Shown: in pieces, positions 53,114-62,705 of the stretch | Layout of the letters: each line of letters opens with the position of its first letter | Position numbering within the stretch: the stretch's first letter is position 1 | NCBI RefSeq assembly: GCF_029873475.1 | Contig: NZ_CP123499.1 | Location: forward strand, 806,001-870,000 | DNA: 64,000 nucleotides | From: Arsenophonus sp. aPb | GTDB taxonomy: Bacteria > Pseudomonadota > Gammaproteobacteria > Enterobacterales > Enterobacteriaceae | Reading direction: 5' to 3' | Notes under the pieces: model-generated | What the model saw: only the letters and a program-made list of their open reading frames with translations | Database searches by the model: none | What the model was told of the DNA's origin: nothing | Made by a program: the position numbers and the translations under genes

Positions 53114-53433
53114 ATGGGGTCAAGAAACGGTACTTGTGTAATAGTTACTAATATTAATAAAAAATACCGTGGCAATTATTTTGCAAAAAATGAGAGCACC
53201 CCTGTATTAAATAAGGTTGAAATAAAGGTATTAATTCCAAACACCTATATCGCAACTATTCAGAACAACAGTATGTTAAATTTGACAATTGATGATTTGG
53301 GGAAAAACCTTACTGAAGCTAATTTCTGCTTTACATAAGATGGAGCAAAATGCCAAATGTTTTTCCCATTACCTGAGGGCGATAACAAAGAAGAAAGTAT
53401 TACATTTTTACTAAGTCCGATAAAATTAAAATA
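53114..53433 (+). pseudogene. Unrecognised ORF interrupted by an in-frame stop
   Basis: The frame from the ATG at 53114 gives 74 residues to a TAA at 53336-53338. It then continues open in the same frame for another 31 codons (DGAKCQMFFPLPEGDNKEES, then ITFLLSPIKLK) to a stop at 53431-53433. The continuous beta-strand-like pattern across the stop suggests one former protein of about 106 residues, perhaps the C-terminal end of a larger secreted protein. The family is not recognised, and a chance ORF cannot be excluded. Confidence 0.35.
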
Positions 53434-53821
53434 GATAACCTCGTGCACCTTAGTTCTTAATGTGACAAAACCAAAGCAAATTATACTTTACAAAAAGATA
53501 GCTATTGATTTTTTAATAAAAATTTGCGTCATATTATGTGTTAATTCATTTTTGAATATTGTTATTTTAGCAAATTTAAACTTAATGCATATAAAAATTC
53601 ATAAAATATAGTTTTAATAACGATAAAAAAAGTATCGATATTTTTTATTGCGGTTGTATTAATTTCTAATGGTATAATTTATTGCAATAATGTCATTATA
53701 TAAATATATTTTTAATAAATAAAATATATTACAATATCTTTAATTATTTATTTTCTGTAAATTTTTTAGAATCTTATATACTAAGATATTATATTAATAT
53801 TGATGGATTTTATGGAAAACA
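53434..53821 (+). other. AT-rich region upstream of the second clan CD toxin gene
   Basis: 388 bases, very AT-rich, without ORF or strong hairpin. It leads to a weak GGA ribosome-binding site before the ATG at 53822 and should contain that gene's promoter. Confidence 0.5.
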
Positions 53822-56800
53822 ATGATGAAAATTTCAAATAATAATTTTAATGTAAATTATATGTCTTTGGATAATAAAAAAAACATTAATGATGAACAAA
53901 TCACAGTAATTAACTCAGATGAAAATAAAATTAATACTGATAGTCTTTATTCCTTTAAAAATCAAGCTGTTTTTAAGGAAAGAGTAGTTAGGGATGTATT
54001 TCCTACTGAAGCTACTGAAGCTACTGAAGCGACAGAATCCAATGAACTAAATTTTCAATCAGATGCTTTACTTAATTTACTTAAACGTATAAAAGAGAAT
54101 ATTATTGAATTAATTAATATAAATGATACCGCTGAATACTTAAAATTAAAAAAAGAAATTTTTTCTCTCCAGTTAAAAATAACCAATGATAAAAAATTGA
54201 GTTCAGCAATAAAAAATGCAAGAGAAGTTTATCAATCCCTGAGAAAAGATATATATAGCCATGAGCTTACTAATTTGCTTTATCGTAAAATTTTATTTTT
54301 AGCCGAAAAATCTTCATTTATAAATTACATTTATGAATTAGGGTTTCAAATCAATAAATTACATATAGCTGATATAATAGAAAAAATAGAAAAAATGGAG
54401 GAAACTATTGCTGAACTCAGTGAGATAAATAAATATGCCTCTTTAGAAGAGTTTAACAAACATAAGGAAAGTTTAATTCATGATATAGGGGATATTCTTT
54501 TAGCAACAAATCTGACGCATGAATTTGTAAAAGATCATTTTTTTGATCTTGTAAAACAGACCATCGATCAAAAACTGTCTGATATAAATCCTATACCTAT
54601 AGGCTTTCAATTGCATAATATTTTGCAAGAGGCACTCAATGATGAACTTAAAAATACCGATGCTAAAGATGAAAAAAAAGTATTAGAATTCATCTATAAA
54701 TCAAATGCTATTAATAATTTATTTAGTATAAAATATAATTTTAATAATAAGTTGAATTCTTTGTATGATATTCTTAAAGTTTTTGCGTTATCAAAAATTA
54801 ATGATGTTTATGAAACAGATAAACATGTTTTTGGGGATCTATCAATTGAAGATATCATCAATACAGAAATCATTTATAGTTATACTACGAATAACCAAAC
54901 TCACTATTCAACTTTTACTATTTTTGATTATCTTGTTCGTCATGTGATAGGAAAAGATTCTCCTTTAATAACAAGAAGCAATATTAATATAACGTTCCCT
55001 AATAAATTTAGTTCCCAATTGATAAAGTATTTAGACGAAGAAGCGTTACAAATAAAAAAAGAGCTTGATTTGGTAAAAAATATTGATTTATTAAAAGAAA
55101 AAAAAGATAAATTACAAGAAAAAATGCCCAATCTGGAAACTTATTTAAAAACATATTTAGCAAAAATAAGTAGAGAGCATAATGTTAGCCATACTAGCTT
55201 AAATGACCTAGTTGAATGTCGCTATATAGCTACTTCATTTAATCCTGAATTGAATGCTGCTATCAATAATTATCACCCACCGGTTGAAAAATTATATACT
55301 GTACGTGATATTTTGCTAGGTAAAGAGCGAAAATGGTTATCTGAAAATACCAATTATAAATTAGATGAAGTATTAAGCGTTTTATATCCTACTCAATATA
55401 CAACAGAACTTATTAGTAAAATAAATTCTGCTGATATTCAAAATAGTTATATTGCTGAAATGGAAGAAGTTAAAAAAAGTAAGGAGATAAAAGAGCTGTT
55501 TAATGACTTTAGAATCCAATTATTAACTACCTATGGTAAAAAGGACGTTTCATACTATTTAGTGGAAGATAGTCCGGGTTTGTTAATTTTTTCTGATAAA
55601 GATGGCGGACCTGTTACTGGCATTGATGAAAACGTTAACAGCATTGACCCGGACCACACACCTATTGCCGTGATATCGATTTTTACCGGTGAATGTCTTC
55701 ATTATCCCTCATTCCGTGATTTTAAACGCGCGATTACTGCAAGTGAAAAATTAAAATTATGGATAACGGCACATTTCACTAATTACAGTGAAATTAATCC
55801 TTCTCAACTTAAATTAAAAAGAAAAAATAAGGATTATTCATTTCTATTTGAGGATATTATCAATTTTAATATAAAAAAAGCCGATGTATTAGTTAGATCC
55901 CATAAAGAAGCCTCGCTGTTTGAATTATTTGAGCGACTTAAGCATATAACATTTCCTTATACTTTTTTTACATTTTTAATGGGTAATATTCCTGGGATTG
56001 TCTATGGTAGTGTTTTATCAGCCACGCCTTCATTTTTACAAGCGTCGATTAGTGATACAGAAGCTGAATATAAAAATTATTTAAAAGAAGGAGTAATCAA
56101 TATTATAGCGGAAACTCTTGGCGTAGTAGTTCCAGAGGCTATTATTCATGTAGCTAAAGGAACGTCAAAAGGAATTAATCTTTATGCAAAATACAAATTT
56201 AACCAAAAAATTCTTCAGATTGATAAAGATGCTATCCAACAGTTAGCTAATGATTTTCATCATAGTCAAAATAATTTAAGACTTGGCGTAAGGTCTATTA
56301 AAAATGAAAATCAATATTTACTGGAAATTAAACCTGCCTTCAAGCCAAATAATTTAACAAATGATATACCCGCGACTGAATATCTAACTGAACTTCAATT
56401 CAATTCTTCTACTGCTCAAATAATTAATAATCCTACTGCGGAGGATAATGTTTTAATGAGTGCGGTAGCCCTATTTATGCGTCAGCATGGTATGGTTGAT
56501 ATTAAATATCGAGGAATATATATTTGGCAGAATGTGAAAGATGAAACCCCAATAACGCATTTTGCTGTGGTTGGCAAAAAACAGGATAAAAATTATATTT
56601 TTGATTTAACAGCCGAACGTTTTAAAAATATTAGTAATTCAAATTTAGATGGCCCACTTATTTTAGAAGAATCCGTATGGAAAAATAGATATCGGCAAGC
56701 TTTTGCTGATAGTGTTGTTAGATATAATGATTTTGTCAACGAGGAAATAGCGGAAGGCTCATTCAAAAAATATTTAAATTTAGAGATTGCTGAAGCTATT

Positions 56801-58639
56801 AAAAATTCTACAGCATTAACAACGCCAGCCTGGTACACGGAACAACTTACAGGACAAAAGAATTTTATAGACAAATTTAATAGCTTAATTAACAACAATT
56901 CAATTCACAATATAATACATGAAATGTATTGGTATAATAATTTACCCAAAGATAATATCAACTATATAGCTGAGGTTTTATATCAGGCTAATATGTTATT
57001 AAATAAAGAAAATAAGAAAAAATTAGTAGAAGCATTATCAAAAATATTACAAAATGAAAATATTAAAAATAGCAAAAGCTTGTGGTTGCAAGCACTAGAT
57101 AATTACCGTCAAATTAATAGTATGGATCAATTATTACTCGTTAAGCCAGGAGAAATTATATTTTTTAATAACCAAGAAGAAAAGCTTGTTTCGATGTTGG
57201 TTAGTTTGGGCAATGGCTTATTTTCTAGTCTAGAAAATAATAAATTATGCCCTTATGTTAAAAATAACAATGGTATTATTATGGCAGAACAAATTGGCCT
57301 ATTTGTTCAAGGTCAGTTAGAGCAATATACTACGCCAGTAACAAAACTAAATGCCTATGTGGGTCAAGCGAAAGGCTCACAGATACAACACAACTCACTT
57401 AATGAAGTGGTTGAAAAATCTTTAAAAGAAGAATTCGTTGAATTACCAGAATATATGGCAGAAACTTTAAAGGAAGCTAACGTATTATCTGATGAACAGG
57501 CGTTAATTTTTTATGAAGATTTGAAGTTACTTCGCACTAATAACAACAAATCAAAAAGTGTGAGAAGCTTACTAGCAGATGTAAAACCAATAAACAGTGC
57601 TACGCAATTATCTTCTTTGCCAACGGGTCGTTTGGTGGTTTTCTATGACTTGGATTATGAATTAAAAAGTATGATGATAAGTTTAGGTGACGGCAAATTT
57701 GTTATTAGCAATGGAGCTAGTATAGGCATGCCCACAGAAAAGTATAATGATATTATTTCAGCTTCTCAATTTGATAAAATTGTTAATGGCAAACTTCATA
57801 ACACAAATGTTATTTCAGGCTCAGTTAATGTACAGGGAAGCCGACAAGAAACTTTACTTGGGAAAGATGCCATTTTCAATATAGAAGGAAATCGATTATT
57901 TATTAAAACACAAGGAATACCGTCTAGTGTAAATTATATGGATGGCTCCGAGCTGAGTAATGTTATTGAAGGATTAGCAATACAGTCTCTTGGTTTTAAT
58001 AATTGGCAAAAAGTAGAAGTCATTGAATTACAATCTTGTTTTGGTCCATTTGGTAGCATTCCTATTGGTCAAGTGATAGCACATAAATTAAATAAAAAAG
58101 TAATAATACATCCATTTTCAGCAGAAAAAGGTTTTGGAGTAACAAATCAACCATTAGCACCGATGTCTAAAATATATGAAGCCGGGGTTTATCTTAGTGA
58201 GGATGATTTAAAGCTTGCTAGTGAGCAGAGTTATCTGAATACCTTATTTTGGCAGCAATTATTGTTTTTATTTGAAAACACAAATAAATTGCTCGATATA
58301 GCAGAAAATATTGAACATGCGTTGGAAGATAAAGTAACCCTCTTAATACTGGACTTAGTCAAATTAATTTCCAAAAAAATAACTATCGATAAATTTTTAC
58401 AGTTTCATCCAGAATATTATGCATATAATGGTGAATTAGGTAAATATTTATTCCCTAAAATCGATAGGCTATTAAAGATAAAAAAAGTTACTAATGCTGA
58501 TGAATTTGCTGAACTTATGATTGAATTTCTTTCTTTAAGTAATAATTCTTATACTTTGTTGGATAAGTTTATGGGAATAAACATTGAAGCAGTAAAATTA
58601 TTAAATCAACGTTCAATCGAGGGTGATTTCAAAAAATAA
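53822..58639 (+). CDS. Large toxin-like protein, paralogue of the 18901 protein with altered predicted active sites
   Basis: 1605 residues with no signal peptide; a short TEA repeat lies near residue 65. It matches the 18901 protein from about residue 320 (YETDKHVFGDLSIEDIINTE) through the hydrophobic region (GNIPGIVYGSVLSATPSF) and the C-terminal modules. An insertion of about 200 residues (about 850-1030) carries THFAVVGKKQDKNYIFDLTA and DGPLILEESVWKNRY, like a papain-fold domain of large toxins. The expected catalytic Cys position (AEDNVLMSA) has Val. In the clan CD region the His-Gly motif reads FIKTQGIPS, so Gln replaces His, while the Cys (ELQSCFGPFG) remains. It may be an inactive or altered effector. 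The papain-like comparison is from memory of the family. Confidence 0.65.
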   Translation: MMKISNNNFNVNYMSLDNKKNINDEQITVINSDENKINTDSLYSFKNQAVFKERVVRDVFPTEATEATEATESNELNFQSDALLNLLKRIKENIIELININDTAEYLKLKKEIFSLQLKITNDKKLSSAIKNAREVYQSLRKDIYSHELTNLLYRKILFLAEKSSFINYIYELGFQINKLHIADIIEKIEKMEETIAELSEINKYASLEEFNKHKESLIHDIGDILLATNLTHEFVKDHFFDLVKQTIDQKLSDINPIPIGFQLHNILQEALNDELKNTDAKDEKKVLEFIYKSNAINNLFSIKYNFNNKLNSLYDILKVFALSKINDVYETDKHVFGDLSIEDIINTEIIYSYTTNNQTHYSTFTIFDYLVRHVIGKDSPLITRSNINITFPNKFSSQLIKYLDEEALQIKKELDLVKNIDLLKEKKDKLQEKMPNLETYLKTYLAKISREHNVSHTSLNDLVECRYIATSFNPELNAAINNYHPPVEKLYTVRDILLGKERKWLSENTNYKLDEVLSVLYPTQYTTELISKINSADIQNSYIAEMEEVKKSKEIKELFNDFRIQLLTTYGKKDVSYYLVEDSPGLLIFSDKDGGPVTGIDENVNSIDPDHTPIAVISIFTGECLHYPSFRDFKRAITASEKLKLWITAHFTNYSEINPSQLKLKRKNKDYSFLFEDIINFNIKKADVLVRSHKEASLFELFERLKHITFPYTFFTFLMGNIPGIVYGSVLSATPSFLQASISDTEAEYKNYLKEGVINIIAETLGVVVPEAIIHVAKGTSKGINLYAKYKFNQKILQIDKDAIQQLANDFHHSQNNLRLGVRSIKNENQYLLEIKPAFKPNNLTNDIPATEYLTELQFNSSTAQIINNPTAEDNVLMSAVALFMRQHGMVDIKYRGIYIWQNVKDETPITHFAVVGKKQDKNYIFDLTAERFKNISNSNLDGPLILEESVWKNRYRQAFADSVVRYNDFVNEEIAEGSFKKYLNLEIAEAIKNSTALTTPAWYTEQLTGQKNFIDKFNSLINNNSIHNIIHEMYWYNNLPKDNINYIAEVLYQANMLLNKENKKKLVEALSKILQNENIKNSKSLWLQALDNYRQINSMDQLLLVKPGEIIFFNNQEEKLVSMLVSLGNGLFSSLENNKLCPYVKNNNGIIMAEQIGLFVQGQLEQYTTPVTKLNAYVGQAKGSQIQHNSLNEVVEKSLKEEFVELPEYMAETLKEANVLSDEQALIFYEDLKLLRTNNNKSKSVRSLLADVKPINSATQLSSLPTGRLVVFYDLDYELKSMMISLGDGKFVISNGASIGMPTEKYNDIISASQFDKIVNGKLHNTNVISGSVNVQGSRQETLLGKDAIFNIEGNRLFIKTQGIPSSVNYMDGSELSNVIEGLAIQSLGFNNWQKVEVIELQSCFGPFGSIPIGQVIAHKLNKKVIIHPFSAEKGFGVTNQPLAPMSKIYEAGVYLSEDDLKLASEQSYLNTLFWQQLLFLFENTNKLLDIAENIEHALEDKVTLLILDLVKLISKKITIDKFLQFHPEYYAYNGELGKYLFPKIDRLLKIKKVTNADEFAELMIEFLSLSNNSYTLLDKFMGINIEAVKLLNQRSIEGDFKK

Positions 58640-58674
58640 TTGAAATACTCAGTTTCAATGACTGTACTAGGATG

Positions 58675-58750
58675 TGGTGCCCGGAGGCGGAATCGAACCA
58701 CCGACACGAGGATTTTCAATCCTCTGCTCTACCGACTGAGCTATCCGGGC
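58675..58750 (-). tRNA. pheV: tRNA-Phe (GAA)
   Basis: On the minus strand the 76-base sequence begins GCCCGGATAGCTCAGTCGG, has the anticodon loop TTGAAAA with anticodon GAA, a T arm GGTTCGATTC, and an encoded CCA end. The acceptor stem is fully paired. It lies between the accessory region and mltC; E. coli pheV is in the same neighbourhood and is a frequent integration site for islands. Confidence 0.97.
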
Positions 58751-58932
58751 AACAGGGCGTATTAAACCTGATTATAATATTTTCGTCAATTAAAATTATT
58801 GCAATAAACTTTCTTATGCTTGTTTTTTCAACAATTTAAGTAGTGCTATATAAAAATTGTTCTAAGCTTTTTCGCCAAGTAGAAATGGTACCCTTTTTAT
58901 CAGGGTACCAATTTAACTAAATAAAAAGGTAA

Positions 58933-60003
58933 TTAACGGTAATTTTTCTGCGCATTATTTACTTTAATCAAATAATTACGTGATTGAGCTGCCGGATGTT
59001 TAGTCACTAATGTTTGGTAAACGTCACCCGGTGGCATTTGATTAATAATTTGGGCTGCCAGCTTTTTATCGTTATGGAACACTCTTAAAACACTGCCAGC
59101 TCCACCGTTATAGGCGGTGATGATCGCATAGCGACGCGAGGTAGCATTGGTAATTTCACCTAGATAAGTGTTTTGTAACAGTGATAAATAGGCGGTCCCT
59201 AGATCAATATTATTGGCCGGATCAAATAAATAACTGCGACTTGGTATGCCCGATTTTCCTTGGGCACGAAAAACGTCTCTACCTGCGGTGTTTGGCATAA
59301 TCTGCATTAAACCTAAGGCATCAGAGCGACTCACTGCATAAGGATTAAAACTAGATTCTATTTGCATAATTGCCAGAATCAACGATTCATCAACGTCATA
59401 TTTTGCCGCTGCCTGTCGGATATACGGTAAATACTTATGAGCACGTTTATCCAGGTGATTTGGCACTAATTGGATGGTAATTGACCAGATGACGTGCAGG
59501 CCTGACTGACGTCGCTGTAATTTATTTTCTAATAAATAGTCGGCGAATTTTGTTGCTCGCCATTCCCAACGGATCGGTTGATTTGTGTGATCAAGTACTT
59601 GTCCATACAAAAACGGCTCTTTACTGATAGCGATATTATTAATATCAGAGTAGAGATCAATGGAACCTGGATCATCTCCCATCAATAAGGTGGTCATGAT
59701 TGCCTTTTTTAAGTATTCCTTCGGCTCTACGCCCGCAATCGTTTCAATTGTAATGCGGCCGCTATCAAAATTAATATGGCTACGGGTTTGGTATTGATCA
59801 GTATATTTGACGTAATCTTTTGGTCCCGCAATCAGGACTTCGTGAATGCCCCAAATATTCTCAATATTATGAGCAAATTGCTGAACTAAAATATCAAATC
59901 CATTGGTATCTTTGACGTATTCGGGATGAAATGAGATTTCTTTTTTACTGGAACAAGCCAGCAAAAGTTGGGCAATGAAGAGAGGGAGCAGCAGCTTTTT
60001 CAT
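58933..60003 (-). CDS. mltC: Membrane-bound lytic murein transglycosylase C
   Basis: 356 residues from the MKK start at 60003 (E. coli 359); an upstream in-frame ATG at 60015 would add four residues. The lipoprotein signal ends LLLACS with the lipidated Cys. The N-terminal domain (VKDTNGFDILVQQFAHNIEN) is followed by a C-terminal SLT domain with the catalytic Glu in MQIESSFNPYAVSRSDALGL and YAIITAYNGGAGSVLRVF. The enzyme cuts peptidoglycan glycan strands with anhydro ring formation. It is in the conserved mutY-yggX-mltC group. Confidence 0.97.
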   Translation of the reverse strand: MKKLLLPLFIAQLLLACSSKKEISFHPEYVKDTNGFDILVQQFAHNIENIWGIHEVLIAGPKDYVKYTDQYQTRSHINFDSGRITIETIAGVEPKEYLKKAIMTTLLMGDDPGSIDLYSDINNIAISKEPFLYGQVLDHTNQPIRWEWRATKFADYLLENKLQRRQSGLHVIWSITIQLVPNHLDKRAHKYLPYIRQAAAKYDVDESLILAIMQIESSFNPYAVSRSDALGLMQIMPNTAGRDVFRAQGKSGIPSRSYLFDPANNIDLGTAYLSLLQNTYLGEITNATSRRYAIITAYNGGAGSVLRVFHNDKKLAAQIINQMPPGDVYQTLVTKHPAAQSRNYLIKVNNAQKNYR

Positions 60004-60072
60004 ATCACATATCATTCACAGTTTGTCAGATAAAAAGCCATCAGAATGGTCAAGATTCTGATGGGTTAAGCA

Positions 60073-60345
60073 TTATTTTTCGGGTGGAGTATAGCCTTCG
60101 ATATGAATGTCTTGCCCCTCAAACAAAAATTTTACCATCTCTTGCTCTAGTAATTTTCTGTCTTCAGGATTCATCGTGCTAAGCTTTTTTTCATTGATCA
60201 GCATAGTTTGTTTACTCATCCATTGTCCCCAGGCTTCTTTAGATATTTGATTAAAAATCCGTTTACCTATTTCACCAGGATAAAGCTGAAAATCTAAACC
60301 TTCCGCTTCACGTTGTAAAAAAGTACAAAAAATAGTTCTACTCAT
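60073..60345 (-). CDS. yggX: Fe(2+)-trafficking/oxidative-stress protein YggX
   Basis: 90 residues (E. coli 91), starting MSRTIFCTFLQREAEGLDFQ with the conserved Cys7. YggX protects iron-sulfur clusters and DNA from oxidative damage and is implicated in iron trafficking. It lies 24 bases after mutY, an iron-sulfur enzyme, in the same operon as in E. coli. Confidence 0.97.
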   Translation of the reverse strand: MSRTIFCTFLQREAEGLDFQLYPGEIGKRIFNQISKEAWGQWMSKQTMLINEKKLSTMNPEDRKLLEQEMVKFLFEGQDIHIEGYTPPEK

Positions 60346-60369
60346 TAAGTGATCCTCAGAATGGCAAAG

Positions 60370-61410
60370 TTAATTTTTAAATTGTTTCAGTAAGTTTTCA
60401 ACCGGTGCTGCTAAGCCTATTTTTATATCTTGCTGTAAGTTATACCAAAGTCCTTTCGTTTCATCCATGCAAGCGGAAAATTGATTAATAGTGACATAAA
60501 TAGGGATAACATCTAAATGAAAATGGCTAAAAGTATGACGAAATGTAATGAGTTGTTCTATTTTGTCATATACAACACCTGAATTATCAAGCCACTCATT
60601 TAGTGCATTAAGCGTATCAAATTGTGGAAAAATAAATAAGCCTCCCCAAATACCAGAAGGAGGGCGTTTTTCTAACCAAATTGAATTTTCATGTTGTAGA
60701 ATCAAAAACCAGCCACTTTTGGCAGGAATTTGTTGTTTAGGTTTTTTTGTAGGAAAATTTTGCCAGCTATGGTTTATAAAAGCATGGCACCCTTTTTGTA
60801 ACGGACAAAGCTCGCATTTAGGTTTACTACGACTACAGATCATAGCACCGAGATCCATCATCGCCTGATTAAAATATTGGGCATCATTAGCAGGAGTTAA
60901 CCGGGCACTGATAGCCCACAGTTGGTTTTCAACTTCTTTTTTACCGGGCCAACCTCCAATTCCATAATAACGCGTAAGCACGCGTTTTACGTTACCATCC
61001 AGGATCGGGAAATGTTGATTTTGTGATAACGATAAAATAGCGCCAGCGGTAGAGCGTCCGATGCCCGGCAGTGAAATAACATGTTCGAATTTATTAGGAA
61101 AATGGCCATCATAGTTTGCCACAATTTGTTGAGCTGCTTTATGTAAATTGCGAGCTCTGGCATAGTAGCCGAGGCCAGTCCATAGATGCAATATTTCATC
61201 TTGCGAAGCATTTGCTAAAGAGGTGATGTCAGGGAAATGGTTAATAAATTTCTCAAAATAGGGGATCACGGTAGCAACTTGTGTTTGCTGCAACATGACT
61301 TCAGATAACCAGACGTGATAGGGTGATTTTTCTTGTTGCCAGGGAAGCGTTTTGCGCCCATAACGATGATACCAGTTAAGTACAGAATGAGAAAATTGCA
61401 GTGTATCCAT
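60370..61410 (-). CDS. mutY: Adenine DNA glycosylase MutY
   Basis: 346 residues (E. coli 350). Removes adenine mispaired with 8-oxoguanine. The catalytic Glu is in WLSEVMLQQTQVATVIPYF, the helix-hairpin-helix is LPGIGRSTAGAIL, and the catalytic Asp is in FPILDGNVKRVL. The 4Fe-4S cluster ligands are C-x6-C-x2-C-x5-C in CSRSKPKCELCPLQKGC. The C-terminal NUDIX-like domain that recognises 8-oxoG is complete. Confidence 0.98.
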   Translation of the reverse strand: MDTLQFSHSVLNWYHRYGRKTLPWQQEKSPYHVWLSEVMLQQTQVATVIPYFEKFINHFPDITSLANASQDEILHLWTGLGYYARARNLHKAAQQIVANYDGHFPNKFEHVISLPGIGRSTAGAILSLSQNQHFPILDGNVKRVLTRYYGIGGWPGKKEVENQLWAISARLTPANDAQYFNQAMMDLGAMICSRSKPKCELCPLQKGCHAFINHSWQNFPTKKPKQQIPAKSGWFLILQHENSIWLEKRPPSGIWGGLFIFPQFDTLNALNEWLDNSGVVYDKIEQLITFRHTFSHFHLDVIPIYVTINQFSACMDETKGLWYNLQQDIKIGLAAPVENLLKQFKN

Positions 61411-61662
61411 ATAAAAAGTCTTTACTCTAAACAGTTTTTATAAAAAGTAGGTTTTGATATGAGCAGTGGTATCATTGATAGCCGTTTTGTTGTTAGGAAT
61501 ATATATTTTTACTTTTTAATCAGATATTAGCTTTGATAAGGCTTTTTATTCCGTCAATAAAATAATGCTTTTTTATCAGCCATTTTCATATTCAACTACT
61601 CGTAATATAATTGTCACTATTATGAATAGTATTAATTGGTAAAAATAATCTCAATACTTATG
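61411..61662. other. Divergent promoter region of mutY and trmB
   Basis: 252 AT-rich bases between the divergent mutY and trmB starts, with no ORF after the trmB start is placed at 61663. It must hold both promoters; no distinct operator is seen. Confidence 0.5.
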
Positions 61663-62379
61663 ATGAAAAATGTTATTACTCCAGAAGTTAATGAAGAAGG
61701 CAAAGTTATACGTCGCGTTCGTAGCTTTGTCCGCCGTCAGGGACGATTAACTCCTCGTCAGGAAAATGCGCTGCAAATGTTATGGCCTAAGATGGGAGTA
61801 GATTTTACCGGCCAACCGCTATCGTTTGATTCACTATTTGGTAATAATGCTCCGGTGATCCTGGAAATTGGTTTTGGTATGGGAGCATCATTAGTTACCA
61901 TGGCAGAACAAAATCCGGCCAAAAATTTTTTGGGCATTGAAGTCCATGCTCCGGGAATTGGTGCCTGTTTGGCTGCAGCCGAACAGGCTAATCTGAGTAA
62001 TTTACGCGTTATGTGTCATGACGCAATTGAAGTATTGGAGAAAATGTTGCCAGATGATTCGTTAAATATGGTGCAACTTTTTTTCCCGGATCCCTGGCAT
62101 AAAGTAAGGCATAATAAGCGACGAATTGTGCAGCGACCTTTTGCTGAGCTTGTTTTACATAAATTGAAATTAGGTGGAATATTTCATATGGCGACCGACT
62201 GGCAGCCTTATGCCGAGCATATGTTAAATGTAATGCATGACATCAGTGATTATCGAAATTTGTCAGCAGCAGGCGATTATGTTGAGCGACCCACTTCGCG
62301 ACCGATGACTAAATTTGAAAAGCGTGGCCAACAGTTAGGCCATGGGGTATTTGATCTTATGTTTGAGAGGATAAAATAA
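61663..62379 (+). CDS. trmB: tRNA (guanine-N7)-methyltransferase TrmB
   Basis: 238 residues from the ATG at 61663 (E. coli 239); earlier in-frame starts would give a non-conserved extension. TrmB makes m7G46 in tRNA. The SAM-binding motif is EIGFGMGASLVTMA and the catalytic/tRNA region is QLFFPDPWHKVRHNKRRIV. The C-terminal TKFEKRGQQLGHGVFDLMFE is fully conserved. Its last base is the first base of the yggL ATG. Confidence 0.98.
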   Translation: MKNVITPEVNEEGKVIRRVRSFVRRQGRLTPRQENALQMLWPKMGVDFTGQPLSFDSLFGNNAPVILEIGFGMGASLVTMAEQNPAKNFLGIEVHAPGIGACLAAAEQANLSNLRVMCHDAIEVLEKMLPDDSLNMVQLFFPDPWHKVRHNKRRIVQRPFAELVLHKLKLGGIFHMATDWQPYAEHMLNVMHDISDYRNLSAAGDYVERPTSRPMTKFEKRGQQLGHGVFDLMFERIK

Positions 62380-62705
62380 TGTCTAAGCAGCGTAGCCGCC
62401 GTTTACGTAAAAAACTACATATAGACGAATTTCAGGAGGTTGGTTTCTCAGTAAATTGGTCTTTTGCCGCTAAAACACCAGTTGATAAGATTGATAATAT
62501 GGTTGATACCTTTATTATAGAGCTTATTCAGCCTAATGGTTTAGCGATGGACGCCAGTGGTTATTTAGATTGGGAAGGATTAATCTGTATGGAAAAAACT
62601 GGCAAATGTACAGAAGAGCATCGTAAATTAGTTGAAGAATGGTTAAAAAACCAAGGTATGAAGAAGGTGGTTACTTCTGAATTATTTGATATTTGGTGGG
62701 ATTAA
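62379..62705 (+). CDS. yggL: Conserved protein YggL (DUF469 family)
   Basis: 108 residues (E. coli YggL 108), starting SKQRSRRLRKKLHIDEFQE. E. coli YggL is associated with the 50S ribosomal subunit and proposed to aid ribosome maturation; the exact role is not settled. The start overlaps the trmB stop by one base (TAATG), the same coupling as in other enterobacteria. Confidence 0.96.
   Translation: MSKQRSRRLRKKLHIDEFQEVGFSVNWSFAAKTPVDKIDNMVDTFIIELIQPNGLAMDASGYLDWEGLICMEKTGKCTEEHRKLVEEWLKNQGMKKVVTSELFDIWWD

Noticed and set aside
53822..58639. Idea that this is simply a decaying copy of the 18901 gene
   Set aside because: It is 210 residues longer, has its own inserted domain and an uninterrupted 4.8-kb frame, so it is a distinct maintained paralogue despite the altered motifs.
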